Assembly: GCF_026151205.1 (NCBI RefSeq)
Contig: NC_087080.1
Span: 12,509,837 to 12,573,836 of the forward strand
Source of the DNA: Bolinopsis microptera
Taxonomy: Eukaryota; Ctenophora; Tentaculata; Lobata; Bolinopsidae
DNA length: 64,000 bases
Direction of reading: 5' to 3'
Shown: positions 12,301-27,300 of the stretch, in pieces
How the letters are laid out: every line of letters begins with the position of its first letter
Numbering within the stretch: position 1 is the first letter of the stretch
Notes under the pieces: generated by a model
Databases searched by the model: none
What the model saw: the letters and a program-made list of their open reading frames with translations, nothing else
What the model was told of the DNA's origin: nothing
Program-made: the position numbers and the translations under genes

Positions 12301-15300
12301 TTAAAAAAATTGTATACTTTATATGGAATTTATACAAGGGGGACCCTTGTTCCAAATGATATCTACATAAATTCGAGATGAATATTGAATTCAATTTACC
12401 CATCATTTAAGGCTGAAACTTTGTAAAATACAGATTTTTCTAAATTTTTAATTCCAAAATGGCATGAAATATTATAGATTACGTAGAAAATGCAACACCT
12501 TTAAGTATATTGACATTTATGCCATTTTAGGTCATTGCCGCCCCTCTTCCCACTGGGAATTATTATACTGGAAATTTTTGACAGGGTTACACTTACCAGC
12601 CTGTCTAGTACAATCGGATCGCTTAAGGGGGCCGGGGGGGGGGGGGGGGTCTTCATCAAAATTCTCTCGAAATTGACTTTATAGTTGTTTCTGGTAGAGG
12701 GGAGTGATATATACCAGCTGCTTTTGGTCCCATGGAAAAATATTGTTCCTAGCCGAAATTATCGCTGGTCTAAGGTCAGCGCTTATGTGTAATTGTATTG
12801 CGCGAGCGATTTTCAATCGCAAATTCTGAAAATCGAGTCTAAAAATCTATCTTCTCCTACATTTTTTGAGCGATCACCCTGAAACTTTCAGGATATGTTC
12901 TAGGGACCATTTAGAAGATTTGATCTAGCCAAAATTTTGAGATAGGCCTTTAAAAATTTTTTATTCAATTTTGAAAATCTTGGACCTCGTTTTTTTACGA
13001 TTTTTTCAGGTCCAAGATTTTCAAAATTGAATAAAAAATTTTTTAAAGGCCTATCTCAAAATTTTGGCTCGATTAAATCTTCTAAATGGTCCCTAGAACA
13101 TATCCTGAAAGTTTCAGGGTGATTGCTCAAAAAATGTAGGAGAAGATAGATTTTTAGACTCGATTTTCAGAATTTGCGATTGAAAATCGCTCGCGCAATA
13201 CAAAATATACACATAAGCGTTGACCTTAGACCGGCAATAATTTCGGCTAGGAACAATATTTTTCCATGGGACCAAAAGCAGCTGGTAGATATCACTCCCT
13301 TCTACCAGAAACAACTATAAAGTCAATTTCGAGAGAATTTTGATGAAGACCCCCCCCCCGGCCCCCTTAACTACCTCATTTCGCTTTGTCCATGGAAGGG
13401 GCTGTCCGTTAAACTGTCAAAAGCTTTTCTAATCTGGTTACAAAGCTGATCTAGTTCAGCTACCTACTTGAATCTATTCACGGTACCACTTTTGATCATG
13501 TTATTGTTAATTAATGGTCATCATGTGCAATTAATCAAGGGATTGTCGCCACAAAGAAGACTAAGAAAAACACTTATTCTAGGAACTTTCCCTTCTTTCT
13601 TGGAATTGAACTGCTCTTCGACCATTATCTGGCAGATCTCGCTCTCCTCTTCAAATAAATCAGGCCAAGACCCCGTACTCCCTTGATATTAATCTGTTTC
13701 GATTTATCATCACCGGGCTCCCATTTTGGAGTCATTGTCTTCCACGCTTTCAACCGCTCACAAATCATGGACCATAGTGCCTATTTCCCAATCATTTCAT
13801 TGCTAATTACATAGATAGTGCCGACATGACCCGTTGCAGATCTTAAATGCGATTAATTAAATTAAGAAAATTTAAAGGACGAATTTTTTTCGAACTGAAA
13901 AAATGTGCCGAATTCAACGAATTTTTAACAAAATATTGCTGTACTACCCAACTATGACATTTCTTGTTAATCATCATTTCTTTTTCTTTTGATTTGAAAA
14001 TTTGGTACACCTTTCGGACGTTTTTTGGACGGACGGACGTTAATATTGAATGGACATAATTATAAACGCTAGATTTTTGCTCTAAGTCTAACTTTCGTTA
14101 GATAGAAAATTATTGTTAATAGAAGGTTTCAAGGCTTTTCATGATCATTTTTCAGCACTCTCAACTACAAATTAACGTATACACGATATACTTTAGGACT
14201 CGACAAAATTTGCACAGACTTTGATTTGGTCGAAAATTGAATAAACAGACTTCATTTTAACGGACCATATTATGGACGCAAAGCCCAAAGGCCTCCACTC
14301 TCCAGCGTCAAAGCTGTGTCCGTTCAAATAAAGTCCGATAATGTCACAGAGGTATTTTATTCTTTGACGCAATGTGAGCTTTTGTTATTTGACACTGATC
14401 TCTAGTCGGTTGTTACTGGCGCATAATGACCTTTTTAAATCATTCGTCAACTGAAAAAAATGTCTACTCAATCTCTCCCCCAATATTTTCGCACTGGTGA
14501 AAACATAAATTGTTTTGACGTAATGACGAATGGCGAGGGAAGTCATGCATATCTTGAGAATCGCACGGTCACTGCACGGAGAGTAAAAAGTAATTTCAGG
14601 TATCATTCATTATTTATTTCTTGACACGGCAATCGGAAATTTGCAGAAACATGTCCCATTTCTTTTGATTCACTCGAGACTTTTAACTTTTAAACAATAA
14701 CATGCTGTTAAGCACTGCACCTCTGTAAATCTAAAAAATACGGACATTATTCGTTGGAGGTGATACAACTGATTTGGTAATGACTCGGCTAAAAATCATG
14801 CTCTTATGAGGGATTAAAATAATCTTACGGGAACCCTAAGTTAATGCTACCGAATACCAATCAAGTCTTGTTAAGAAAACTGTGTTCATTGATCCCGATT
14901 CCCGATTGAAGATAATTGTGGCGACAAAAGTAGTCAATTCAGCCTCTTGAGTAGAATATCTGCACCTTACAGAATTATAACCGTCTCCTGGCAATATCCT
15001 CCCAACCCATGCAGCGTGCACTACACCATAGCAGAATAATCACTAATCCTCGATGCGCGCGTGTTGCCACGCGATCGCATGACGTCATCGCCAAAATAAT
15101 ACAAACGCTAATTACACGCGTTAGAGAGCAGTTAGAGATTTAGGAATTTCGACTCGTTGCTCAGTTTGCTATTTGTCACAATCTGTCAAAATATGAGGAT
15201 AACTTTTTTTGAGTTAACTGGACCTTTAAGTCACGACTGATCACGCGAGCACATGGGCCAATAGCAGCTTTTCTAGTAGTGAAATTGTCCAATAAAATAC

Positions 15301-18300
15301 AGATATATATTGACATTTGACAGGTTATTATCAAAAAGAACTCTCCGTGAATTATAAGCAGATCAGATTGACAAAATCATCAGATCAGTAGATCAGCTTG
15401 ATAGTTAACGTTAACTTTAATCAACCTTAAAGTTTAAGGTTGATAAAAGTTCTTCAGCAGACGAATCTTAAATTAAATTAATTTCCATAATAAGACAGCT
15501 GGAGAGGCACCCGTTTTAATAAAATATTATACATATTATTATAATTTAATATATGACAGGTGTTCGCAGTATGGTAGGTTCATGTTACATTCTCCATTTT
15601 CTCTTATAAGCTAATAAAATATTTAATATAGGGACCTCCATCTAAATCTGTCTATTCTCTTGACAGTTTTGATACGCGACGTTGACTAGTAGCAAAATTA
15701 CAACTAAAAGTTAACTTTATACTTTGTAAAATAACAAATTAAGTGTAGATTACCAGCGGCTATTAGTATTTAATATAAAGTTTGCATTTGATGGATAAAT
15801 GTTTGAATCCATAATGATAAGAAACAAAATTATAAAATAACTTAGTTCTTCGATTTTGTTCTCGACAAGGGTGATCATTATGAACATGGGGCACCGAGTG
15901 GATCATTTGATATTGATAAGCCTAGCCTGTCAGCAAGCGAGTCCGAATATTTCCATTTGATTAGTAAACTGTGCTTGATGAAATGAGACATGAGGATGAT
16001 TAGGAGTGAATCTAAGTTAAACATGTTATCAGGACCATGTTCTAACAGTCACTTAGGTTCGAACCCCACAGTGTCAGTACTTAATTTAGGTTCTCACATG
16101 ACATATTAAATTTGATTTTGGGGTGGACCACTTAAGCTAACTTCTATTCACAACACTTTATCAAAGCAACCCAATTCTGAAAAAGGGTTGTAGTGAACAA
16201 GCTGCTCGATGAGAAACAAAAAACCAGCTAATGCAACGGTAACTCAGCTTAAACAATTTAAGTGCTGTACAGTATACTCGTCGTTTGGAGAGTTGCAATT
16301 GTTCCTAACCTGACATCAGTTGAGTGCTTTAATCTAGATTTAGGTGTGGTGAAAGGTGTTGAGCTACGTAACGGTTTGTGCCCGGGAATAAAAGCGTTGT
16401 TCACGTCATATTTATTGATTATTAAAGATTCGTCCTTGATCCTAAATGAGGATCAAGGGTAGGCCGTGAGAGCCAGGATATCAAATAAAAGAATAGACAT
16501 CGTGTATGGAACTGTAATTTTGTCTATTGTTACTCAGACTTCTAGAGCACAGGGACTAGATTTATCTAAGAGCTCTTAAACTGTAGTCACGTGCCTGCGC
16601 GCGTACCACGTGCATGCGTGCGTGTCACGTGACAAACAACTCACCTTTTATATAGACAGCACAAGTATTTAGTATCTAGACACTTTTCACTCATATCTAT
16701 GATTGTAAACCTTACACTTAGATAGGAGCATTCGTTGGGCCTGCTCAATGCTTATGTATTTTTTATAAACACCACCTGGATACTGCTAAGCGACGGGACA
16801 GAAAATAAGGAGTGGTCTTATTTTGATCCATCCCGCTGTTGTTGTCCACCTGTATAATCCCTGCAAACAGTTTTTATAATCCCACCCTTTATTCACTCAA
16901 TACGGTGTGGTTTTTTAATGATATCTCGTCTATGACTTAGTATACTGCAAGCTGGTCTAATATGTCACGTGTTATAAGAACTATAGGATCTGCTTGGCAC
17001 GTGTCAGACTTGCAGCCACTGGCAAATTTCCACCATTCTGCTTATAACAGACTTTATTTGACCAGTTTCAAAACCTGCCTTCTCTGTTAGTTCGTCTACT
17101 TTGATGCAGTTCTATAGAAGACGATATCGACTCCACCTGTTCTGCTAGCCCAAATGATCTCAAGACTCGACGCTCCTTTTTAATTCAACGTTCGGATTGA
17201 GGAACTACTTAACAATTGACATTTCAGGTCATTGCCTAGGGAAATTGATCGTTTAGTTGCGAAATTATTTGTCGTTCTAGAGCTAAATAGAGGTGCAATT
17301 TAAGTTTTGAAACAGATCAAATAGGACCTGAGAAAGCAGTGCACTTTGTAATAGGCTGCTGAACCTGTTGAGGGTAGGGATGGATCACAGCTCCTGAGTT
17401 GTCAGCTGTCACAAGTATCAAAACACTTGACCATTATTCTTCAAACTTTTTCATGGGAACCTATTGACCGATTGACGTCAGTCTGGCACCTAGATCCAAA
17501 TACTTGATAACCGATTAGTGATTTAGCAACCGATTACCGATCTATCCTGTATCCACGAAGTAGTTAAAGATGGTGCTCTTAGTGTGACCAAGCTGAGTTT
17601 CTCGGAATGCGTCTATGAGATCATTGTAATGATCATTTTAAAAATGTAAAAATCAAGGAGGGAGGGATCTTAAATGTCTTAACCTTAACATGATCGTAAT
17701 CCGAGCCCCAAATCTGACTCTTACCCTTACCCTCGCCAAAACCCTAGTTCTGACGCTACTGGGCTGGAAGCTCTGGGGCACAACGTGATTTGGCAGGGCG
17801 AAGGGTGTTCAAACTCAAAGTATTTCTAATAAAACAGCGCGAAAGTTTTAGTTACACGTGTTAGATGCTTTAATTACTCAACCTTAAAATTCAACAATAT
17901 CATATATTACAAAGAATTTTTAATAAATAAAGTTACAGGGTATGAGTAGAATGTCTTGAATAGTTAAGTTTTGATTTAGTTCACAGCATTTGCTTCTTAA
18001 TTTTTGAACTCGGTTCCGTTTGGTTTCGTTAGTTTCAAACAAGTGGATACTGTAAGTGAGTTATACTTTGGCAAGTGTTCTATAGATTCGTAATGTTGAT
18101 ATATTTTGCATGAAACACTAAAAATAAATAACATTTACAAAATATGACTTAGAATTACGTTACGGAGTAACTGTTTTCTTTTAAGTTTGGACATCTTCTT
18201 TGATCTGTTATATCAGAAAAGTCATGATTTCACCATATTGAGGATAATGGCGTTCCCGAGTACTTCTCTTTAGTTTAAATCATAATGTAGAGTTTTTGTG

Positions 18301-21300
18301 TCGTTTTGTTGTTACCGGGAAATATTAGCAGCCTTAGATAAGCTAATGAGACAGATAAGTATTAAGACTTACTGCACTTGTTTGTTCAACTCGTTCACTA
18401 AGTTGACATGTGTTTCCGCGTCAGACAGTGGGTTCCCCGTCTTTCCAGCTTCTGAGAATGATTAAATTAATTGTTGGAAGCCACAACTTACCGTCAAATA
18501 TGTATAATCAGCTAGTAAAATGATAAAATTGCTAGCTTCTTATATACTAATTACCTAATAGTGCTATAATGAAGCACTTTAAAGGATCTGTAAGAAGCTG
18601 AAAAAGATTTCATACCAAAATTTAGTCCAGAAATCAGGAAGTATTATAAAATCAATTTATATTATCCAGGGGGTCATTTCCGAAAAAACGCTTAAGTGGC
18701 ACTTAAGTGTATGGTCGACTTAAGTAGAATTAGTGAAAATGTTTCCGAAACTCTACTTATGTATTTCCCAAAGTTTACTTATTCTGTTTCAAGTTTGAGA
18801 CTTAAGTACAAAAATGTACTTAAGTCGCGTTAAAAAATCAACTTAAGTGCAACTTAAGAACGTTAATCATTCAGAATGTTCAGCAACCAGAAGGTTCCTA
18901 AACTTTTCAGACAGATTCATGCACGTTCCTCAATGTCCCGGGCAGAATTATGCACGATCCTCAATGTTCCCAAATAAGTTCGATGGTTTAGTTTCCAATA
19001 AAAAATCGACAAAGTTCGTATCGATGGAGGCCATTCGGCTGATGTTGGCGAATGCAACGCGATATTGGCGTGTTTTATAAAAAAAAATTTTATATCTTTT
19101 ATGCCTTATAATGGGTTATACTTTTGTTCACATTTGCTCACATCACTCACAGTCAGCCGCTCTGACATGGTCAACCACCTTCCTTATGTTGTTGGTTAAT
19201 CATATGAGCGGGATATAAATACCTCATTTCATAATGGAATCAATATTTTCTAATTTTCAGTCCCAAATTTTTGCACGTTGCGAGCCATGCAAAACGTGGC
19301 CAGGTTGCAACAATATGAGCCTCTAGGTTTACTAATTACTACAAGAAATTAGGTTGTACCTAGTTCAAGTTACACTCATTTCACGTTACTCCTTGCAATG
19401 CTTTTACCTTTGCAGCTCGAGCATTTGATTAATTTGATTTACGATATCGTATATTTAGCAGAATGATGCAGTTTAATCGGAACGTTTATTTATTGTTATG
19501 TTCACGTGTTCGTAACCTTAAAGAGCCTCTGCGTTTAGCATGGGTGCATCTTTCAAGTCTAATGATCCGAGTTTAAGCTCTGCCACGTACCACTAGTAGG
19601 TCACATACCATTATACCATAGTTGTTTCATGTGATCGCTATGTCACGCACCAGATGATGTTCTCAAACATAAACTTGTAGCAACAGCTGTACATAGTTGA
19701 AGTATATAATGTAGAGTAGTGTTGCATCACAAAATTATGTATCATTTGTCTTCAATTTTATTCGAATTTCGGATCACTTTTTAGCATGACGTTTTTGTTA
19801 TGTTTGAAACATCAGTTTTCAACGTCAACAAAATTAGCCTATAAATGCTTTTAATAGCACAATCAGTTGCAACGTTGATGCAGGTCGAAATAAGTTCGAT
19901 AATTGAGTTCCCCAGAAAGCCACCAGGATCCATTCGAACCAATCGCCGGCCATCAGAAACCCCCTTTAAAACCGCAGGGGGGTCTTTATGAAATTTCTCT
20001 CGAAATTGATTTTATAGTTGTTTTTGATAGAGGGGAGTGATATCTATCAGCTGCTTTTGGTCCCATGGAAAAATATTGTTCCTAGCCGAAGTTATTGCCG
20101 GTCAAAAGTCAGCGCTCATTTCAGAGCGATTTTCAATCACGCGCCCTGAAAATTGAGTCTAAAAATCTATCTTCTCCTAAATTTTTAAAGTTTTAAGTAA
20201 TCACCTTGAAACTTTAAGGATATGTTCTGAGGACCATTTAGAAGATTCAGTTCGATCAGAATTTTAAGATAAGCCTTAGAAAATTTTTAATTCGATTTTG
20301 AAAATCTTGGACTTGGAAAAATCGTCAAAAATTTAGGAGAATATAGATTTTTAGACTCGATTTTCAGGGCGCGCAATTGAAAATCGCTTGCGCAATACAA
20401 TTACACATGAGCGTTGAACTTCAGAAGACGTTTCCCTGAATTTTGTAGGGGATTTTGTAGGGGATTTTGCGCGCTGCACATATGTTACAATATTTGTCAT
20501 TGTAGAATCTGCGACGGTAGCCATCAGAAGTCTCACCAAACTGCTCGTATTTATAGACAATAAGATATGAATAAGTTAATAACACATCCAACCCCATGCC
20601 ATTCAGGCCATTCCAAAATAGCCTGAAGTCCCAGTAAAATCAAGACTGAGAATCTTTACCCCTGTAGGGGATGTATGTTCCGGGGTATTTGGAACTATTT
20701 TACTAGTGTAAAAATGGGTAGTACCTGACCCGAACCATCAGAAAAATCAAGTTTCGACCTCCCAACCCACTCAGGCCACTCCAAGAGGCCACGCCCATCC
20801 CAAAATAGCTGAAATCCAGGTAAAATCAAGATTGAAAATCTTTACCCCTGTAGGGGATGTATGTTCCGGGTATTTGGAACTATTTTACTAGTGTAAAAAT
20901 GGGTAGTACCTGACCCGAACCATCAGAAAAATCAAGTTTCGACCTCCCAACCCACTCAGGCCACTCCAAGAGGCCACGCCCATCCCAAAATAGCTGAAAT
21001 CCAGGTAAAATCAAGATTGAAAATCTTTACCCCTGTAGGGGATGTATGTTCCGGGGTATTTGGAACTATTTTACTAGTGTAAAAATGGGTAGTACCTGAC
21101 CCGAACCATCAGAAAAATCAAGTTTCGACCTCCAACCCACTCAGGCCACTCCAAGAGGCCACGCCCATCCCAAAATAGCTGAAATCCAGGTAAAATCAAG
21201 ATTGAAAATCTTTACCCTGTAGGGGATGTATGTTCCGGGGTATTTGGAACTATTTTAGTGTAAAAATGGGTAGTACCTGACCCGAACCATCAGAAAAACC

Positions 21301-24300
21301 AAGTTTCGACCTCCCAACCCACTCAGGCCACTCCCAGGGGCCACACCCATCCCAAATTAGCTGAAATTCATTTTTCTCTATTTAATGCATTCAAAATTGC
21401 TAACAAGGTATCATCGGAAAGACTACAGTGACCTTTCCTAACACGGTGTCGACTGCATTCGGCGTCGCCACTCAAAAGTCCATAATTTGATCCGTGCCGA
21501 AGGATAAGGTCATTGTTTAAATATGGTCCCTCCTAGTGATATAACTGGTCCAATCAAAGGCAACTCACATCCCAAGGTATAGATAGTTGTTACTGCAGAG
21601 CAGAAATGGTTTTAAAGTAGTTGGATTTAATGGTTAATTCTGGCCCTTGTACACAACGTTTGACGTTTTCCTACAAATTGGTTAGAATTTTAAAATGGGA
21701 CTTCTGTACCCAGAAGTTTGGGTCAGGTCCGAAAGCCTATCCCTGTACCATACAAGCCATGTCCGGCACCAGAAAGGCCGCCCTTGTTGAAACCATTAAT
21801 GGCACTAAAATATTCAAAAGGTCTATGCTTAACGACCTTGAATTGAGTGATTCTAAGCACTTTTTCCTCAAAAACAGCGAGCTGAGTCTCTGGTTCTTAG
21901 TCCCGACGCATTTACCTATTTTTTTAAAAAAATTTACGGAAACGATCTTGTGAAATTGACATGATGAGATGTTACAACCGCGCAGATATGCGACATAGAA
22001 CTAAATACAAGAATACGTGACGACGTGGCCGACCACATACTACATAACAGGAAAGTGGTAACAATCGTTACACATTGAAGGATCCAGGACACATCTCACT
22101 ACATTTCAGATCTAGCTATAATTAAGTCCGGGTTATTAGCGAATAATATTTTACCAGGTAAAAATGGGATAGATATCACTACCCCCTATTAGAAACAACT
22201 ATAAACTCCAATTTCGAGAGAAATCCAAAGACCACGCCCTCCCCTAAAATGCAAAATAGTCAAAATAGATCAAAAACTCTTTATGAGGATGTCACTTTGT
22301 TTTGGAAAATAGGAAGAAAATGCGAGTACGAACGAATTTTAGACATAAACAAGTTGCGTCTGCAAATCATCATGTCACAACTCAGGGAAATCCAAATAAT
22401 TCCTCCTTTGTCTCCATTTCATCAAGCCTGCGCTCGTAGAGAGTAGCAGAATTAGAATTGATGGATCATGGAAGGCACCCACGTGAATTGAACGTGTCCA
22501 TTATTGGAGGAAACCGATCATGTGCTTAACAATGTATCATCGAGAAAGATCTACAGTGACCTATTTCCCTACCTACGGTGTCGAACTGCATTTTCTGGCG
22601 TCGCCACACTAAAAATCCATATATTTTGAATCCGTGCAAGGAATAAAAGTCATTTTGTTTAAGATGATTGGTTCCCTTGAGTGAATATAACTGCGACCAA
22701 TCAAAGCAAACCATCATCCAATAAGAGTATAGTATAGTTTGTTACTGCAGAGCAGAAATGGGTTTTAAGTAGTTGGCGCATTTAATGGTTATTTCTGCCC
22801 TTGCAGCAACAACAGTTTTGACGTTTTCTGACAAATTTGTTAGAATTTTTAAAATTCTGACTTCTTCAACCCAGATTTTTTGGGTAAGAACTATCCCTGA
22901 TAACCATTACAACCAATTTCCGGCACCAGAATCCCCCTTTTGAAACCAATTAAAATGACAAAATATGTCATAAATGTGTCTTAAGTGCTTTAAAACCTTG
23001 AATTTGAGTGATTTTTAAGCACTTTTTTTCTTCAAAAAAACAGCAGAGTTGAGTCTTGATTTTAGTCCCATCGCCATTTCCTATTTTTTAAAAAATTTGT
23101 GAACGACTCTTGTGAATCTGACATAATTGTAGATGTTTACAACCGCGCAGGTGTCGCTATAAATCTATAAACAAGAATCACGTGACCACGTGACCCACCC
23201 ACGTGACCCACTAACGGAGAATAGTTGGTAACAAATCGTTAGCACCAATGAAAAGTGTCAGTGACACTAATCTCAGTTACAGTTTTCAGATCTAGCTATA
23301 ATTAAAGTCGCTTATTAGACGAATAATATTTTTCCATGGGACTAAAAGCAGGTGATAGATATCACTCCCCTCTATTAGAAACAACTATAAAATCAATTTC
23401 GAGAGAAATTTCATAAAGACCCCCTGCCCCCTTAAATGCCAAAATAGTCAAAAATGTATCAAAAACCTCGGATTTTTGAGTGTCACTTTTGTTTGAAAAA
23501 GGAAGAAAATGCGATGGAACGAATTTTATGAGACAGTAAATTTTAGTAAGCGGTTTGCAAATCACGATGTTCACAAATAGGAAATTCAAATAGGAAATAG
23601 GAAAACGTACTATTTTACGATCTTTTTAGCTCATGTATGATGTAGAAATGAATGCAAGTTTCCCTCGAAGTCAATTTTTTCTAAAATTCAACTTACCTCT
23701 TGATGGCAGATCGTTTAAACCGGCTTTTTCTGAGCTTGCAGAATCGGTCGACTGAAAATATAGTCGCATTTTTGACAACATTTTTTTCCAAAATCGATCA
23801 TTATTTTGAAGCACAATCCTTAGAATAAGTAAGGGATGATTTATAAGTATTACATATTATGTATAAACTCTCCCTGAACAGCTTTACTAAGGATTATGCT
23901 ATAAACAGTCCCCTTATTATCTCAGTTGAGTTACCATTTTAATCACTGGAAGTTTAGCTGAAATTAAAAGTCCATGATACTATTTTAGAGTTTCGAATAT
24001 CGACAGTCTAAGCATGGACAATTCACCAAGGACCGCTTTACTAGCAACACCGTAATCATTGGTAATGCTGTTTTAGTCGGCCGAACATGCACATTGCACA
24101 GGCAATCAGATTTTTTGGCGATACGATTTTTTGGCGATACGGAGTCGATTAAACAAGCTGACGAGAATCATTAAAATCATTATTGAACTCGCACGACTGC
24201 ACAAAACGACAATTGTCCTTCATTGCGACAGTGATAACAATCAATTTTACAATACATTAAGCCTCCGCCCTCCAGTGCTTCAGCTTGTTTCGATATTGAT

Positions 24301-27300
24301 AGACATTAGAGTACATTAGAGTACATTAGAGTACATTAGAGTACATTAGTTAAACACTCACATGTCTAGAGAGTATCTCGTCCATGGTGCTGCTCTGGAT
24401 ATTCTCATCCTCCCCCAGTACAAAGAGGTTCTTCTCACCCTCCACCTCAGTGATGTGAGGTTTATCCTCTGTTGAAATAGTTTCCTGTGACACGTGCTCC
24501 ACTCCTCCGGACACTAGGTGCATGTTTATGTTATTGTGACGTCATATGGTGTGGTAAACCTAATAATAAACTTAAAGGACATCGAAAAATTCAATAATTT
24601 TGATTTGACTTGGAAGTGCGCGGATTGCGGAATGTGTGCACGCGTTGTTGGTGAGAGATAGTGGGGGGGGGGAGGGGGGAGGGGGTAATGAGTGAACACC
24701 GGCCACCCAGCACTCACTCCCGAGAGCGTTGGGACGCAGGTCTTGGCCAGGTGGGTTTAAATATGCAACAGCTTAATACTTATTTCATAATTAAACATGG
24801 ATCATAGTTGTATAATTATATACATGTTTATATGTTAAGAGTACACAAATTATACGCACATCTGGTCAATGAACTCGTGTCGCATGATCACGAGTTCGCG
24901 TACCACTGTGATTACTCGACACGTACGGAAACATATTAGGCAAAGTACTTACGTTGGTTTGACGGAGAGGCAGTGTCCCCACTTGCAGTTGTACCCTGAA
25001 ACATATTATAGATTATGTTTGTGATATTGTTGAATTTTGTTTTGGTAGTATTGGCAGTATTGGCACGTGCACAATGAGTAATATGCACATGCAAGTCACG
25101 TGCACAATTTGGACTGTGTAGATTAAAGGGGTCGTAATACTACGTTAGTATTATCGACATGTGCTCTTGCAACAGCCGTTGAACCATCGTTACATGTTTT
25201 AAATTGATCTTCTAAAGAAGAACAGAGAACACCGGTGACCGGTGTGGTTGAAGAGCTAAGAGTTCGCGTACATATTAATGTTTAAAATAATAACATTTCG
25301 TCCATTTACGAAGCGATGTTTATTGTTAATGAATTAGGTCTTTATAGGAAATAGCAGGAACCCATATAACCCAATGTGCTGTAAAAAACGACAATATTTA
25401 TTTAGTTCGCGATTTTAAAACCACTTCTTGGTTCAAATTTTGGGACCTAAACTTCTTATTCCTTTGCCAACTTTTTATTTTTTCATACTATATAGTAAAA
25501 AGGCCATAAAAGCATTCGATCCAGCCAAAAAGGTTTCGATGATATATTTAAGCTATATTCTATCACTACACGGTTTTTGCGGAAAGTCGTGTTAACGTTG
25601 ATGTCAGTTAATGGCAACAGATATAAATATATCTTCTCGCTTTATAATTACTAGCAGGAACCAGTATCAAGGATGGTAAATGCGTTTTGGGGAGACTACG
25701 CGTAGGTACTACGCATACGTATTTCCCGATGATAAATTACGTATTTCAAATTAAGTTGCAGTAACGCGCGAACATCTATATATAAATATTACATTACAGT
25801 ACATGGAATCGTGGCCTAATTGGTTAATACGCTAGCTCCATATCAGCATATTGCGAGTTCGAGACTCGGATAGGATAATTTTTTCCCATACTTTTTGGCA
25901 ATTATGAATAACTAATGAATAACTAAAAATACCTCTGTAATATAACTAGCAAGGTGAAATGAAATCGTCATCCGGCCGAAAAATTTATTATAGCCGTTTT
26001 AAAAGTTTATTATAGCCGTTTTTTCTTTCCAGGCTGGATTCCTAGTCACTTTTTAAACTTATGCCACTGGGAAGTCCGTGTTAATCCGGTAACCGGTTTC
26101 AAAATTCAAGCAAGAGAGACTTGTGATCTTAGTCTGCGAATATTGTAATAGATAAAAATGCACTGGAACTGGGTCTCGGTTGAAAGTCTATTCCTCGAGG
26201 GAGGCATAACTGCTTTATAACCTGAGAAGCTCTGCTCTGCAGCAGACTGACTGATTGGTTGGTTCAGCATAAGAATAGCAAGTCGCTGCAGCGTTTTCAT
26301 TCGAGCACCGTGAAGTCTCCAAAACGACTGTCAGTATTGCTATATTAATATTATATATATATATACCACTGGGCCAGCGACGCACGCGCAAATATCAGTA
26401 ATCTGTAATCACGTATTTCGAAAGAGATACGCGCGTATTTTGAAAAATTTTACCATCAAAGAATTTAAACGCCAAATTTTGCCGTATTTCACGTATTTCT
26501 TAGAATTTTTGAATACGGCGTATATTTACCATCGATGACCAGTATAACCCTAAAATGATGTCTCAAGGACCTAAAATAATTATTACCTATTTAATTAGCG
26601 TTTTTTACACCGCTTGGGGGTCCAAATTTTGGGCTCTAAAACCCCTATTCCTTGGCCAATTTTTATTTTTTCATGCTGATTTGGAGGCCATTAACGCATT
26701 TGACCCAGTCAAAAAGGTTTCAGTTGTATATCTTTTACGGTTTTTGCGGAAAGTCGCGTTAAAGTTGATGCCGTGGTGTCAGTAAAATGGTACGGATAAA
26801 CACATCCATCCATATATATCGTCTCGCTTTATATATAGTAAGATATGTAGTAAGAAATGATAGCCTTACCGTAGTTACAAATTCTTTATTAAGTTTTTTT
26901 TCATACAATCTCTCGAATGGTTAAAGATTTAAAATGGTTAACAGTTATCGCACTTTTGGCTTTGCTTCACGTAGCGATTTCATTACAGTCAGATCCAATA
27001 TCATTATTAGACTAGTGCGAGCAGACAATGGTCCTTCATAGCCTAACTGAAATATACGTAAAACATACTTTGTAGTCTAGACAATTAATAAGCTATATTG
27101 GAATTGTGCGTGACTGGAAGTGGTTACAAAGGATCAAGGAGATGAAATTGCAAAAAATGAGATTGCATATAAGCGCGATACACCGTGGTCGTCGCTGAAT
27201 CATGTCCTTTATCATCACTATTTGGAGACAAATAGAGTGATGATAAGTAGCCTACAGCCTGCACGTGTGAAAATTTCACATACTGACCAAACTTTTTAAC

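Noticed and set aside
21621-21953. 110-codon frame
   Set aside because: Lies in the indel-rich duplication; the second copy does not keep the frame and no domain is recognised.
25805-25878. Functional tRNA gene
   Set aside because: The Pol III boxes are present, but the acceptor arms do not pair and the anticodon stem is imperfect.
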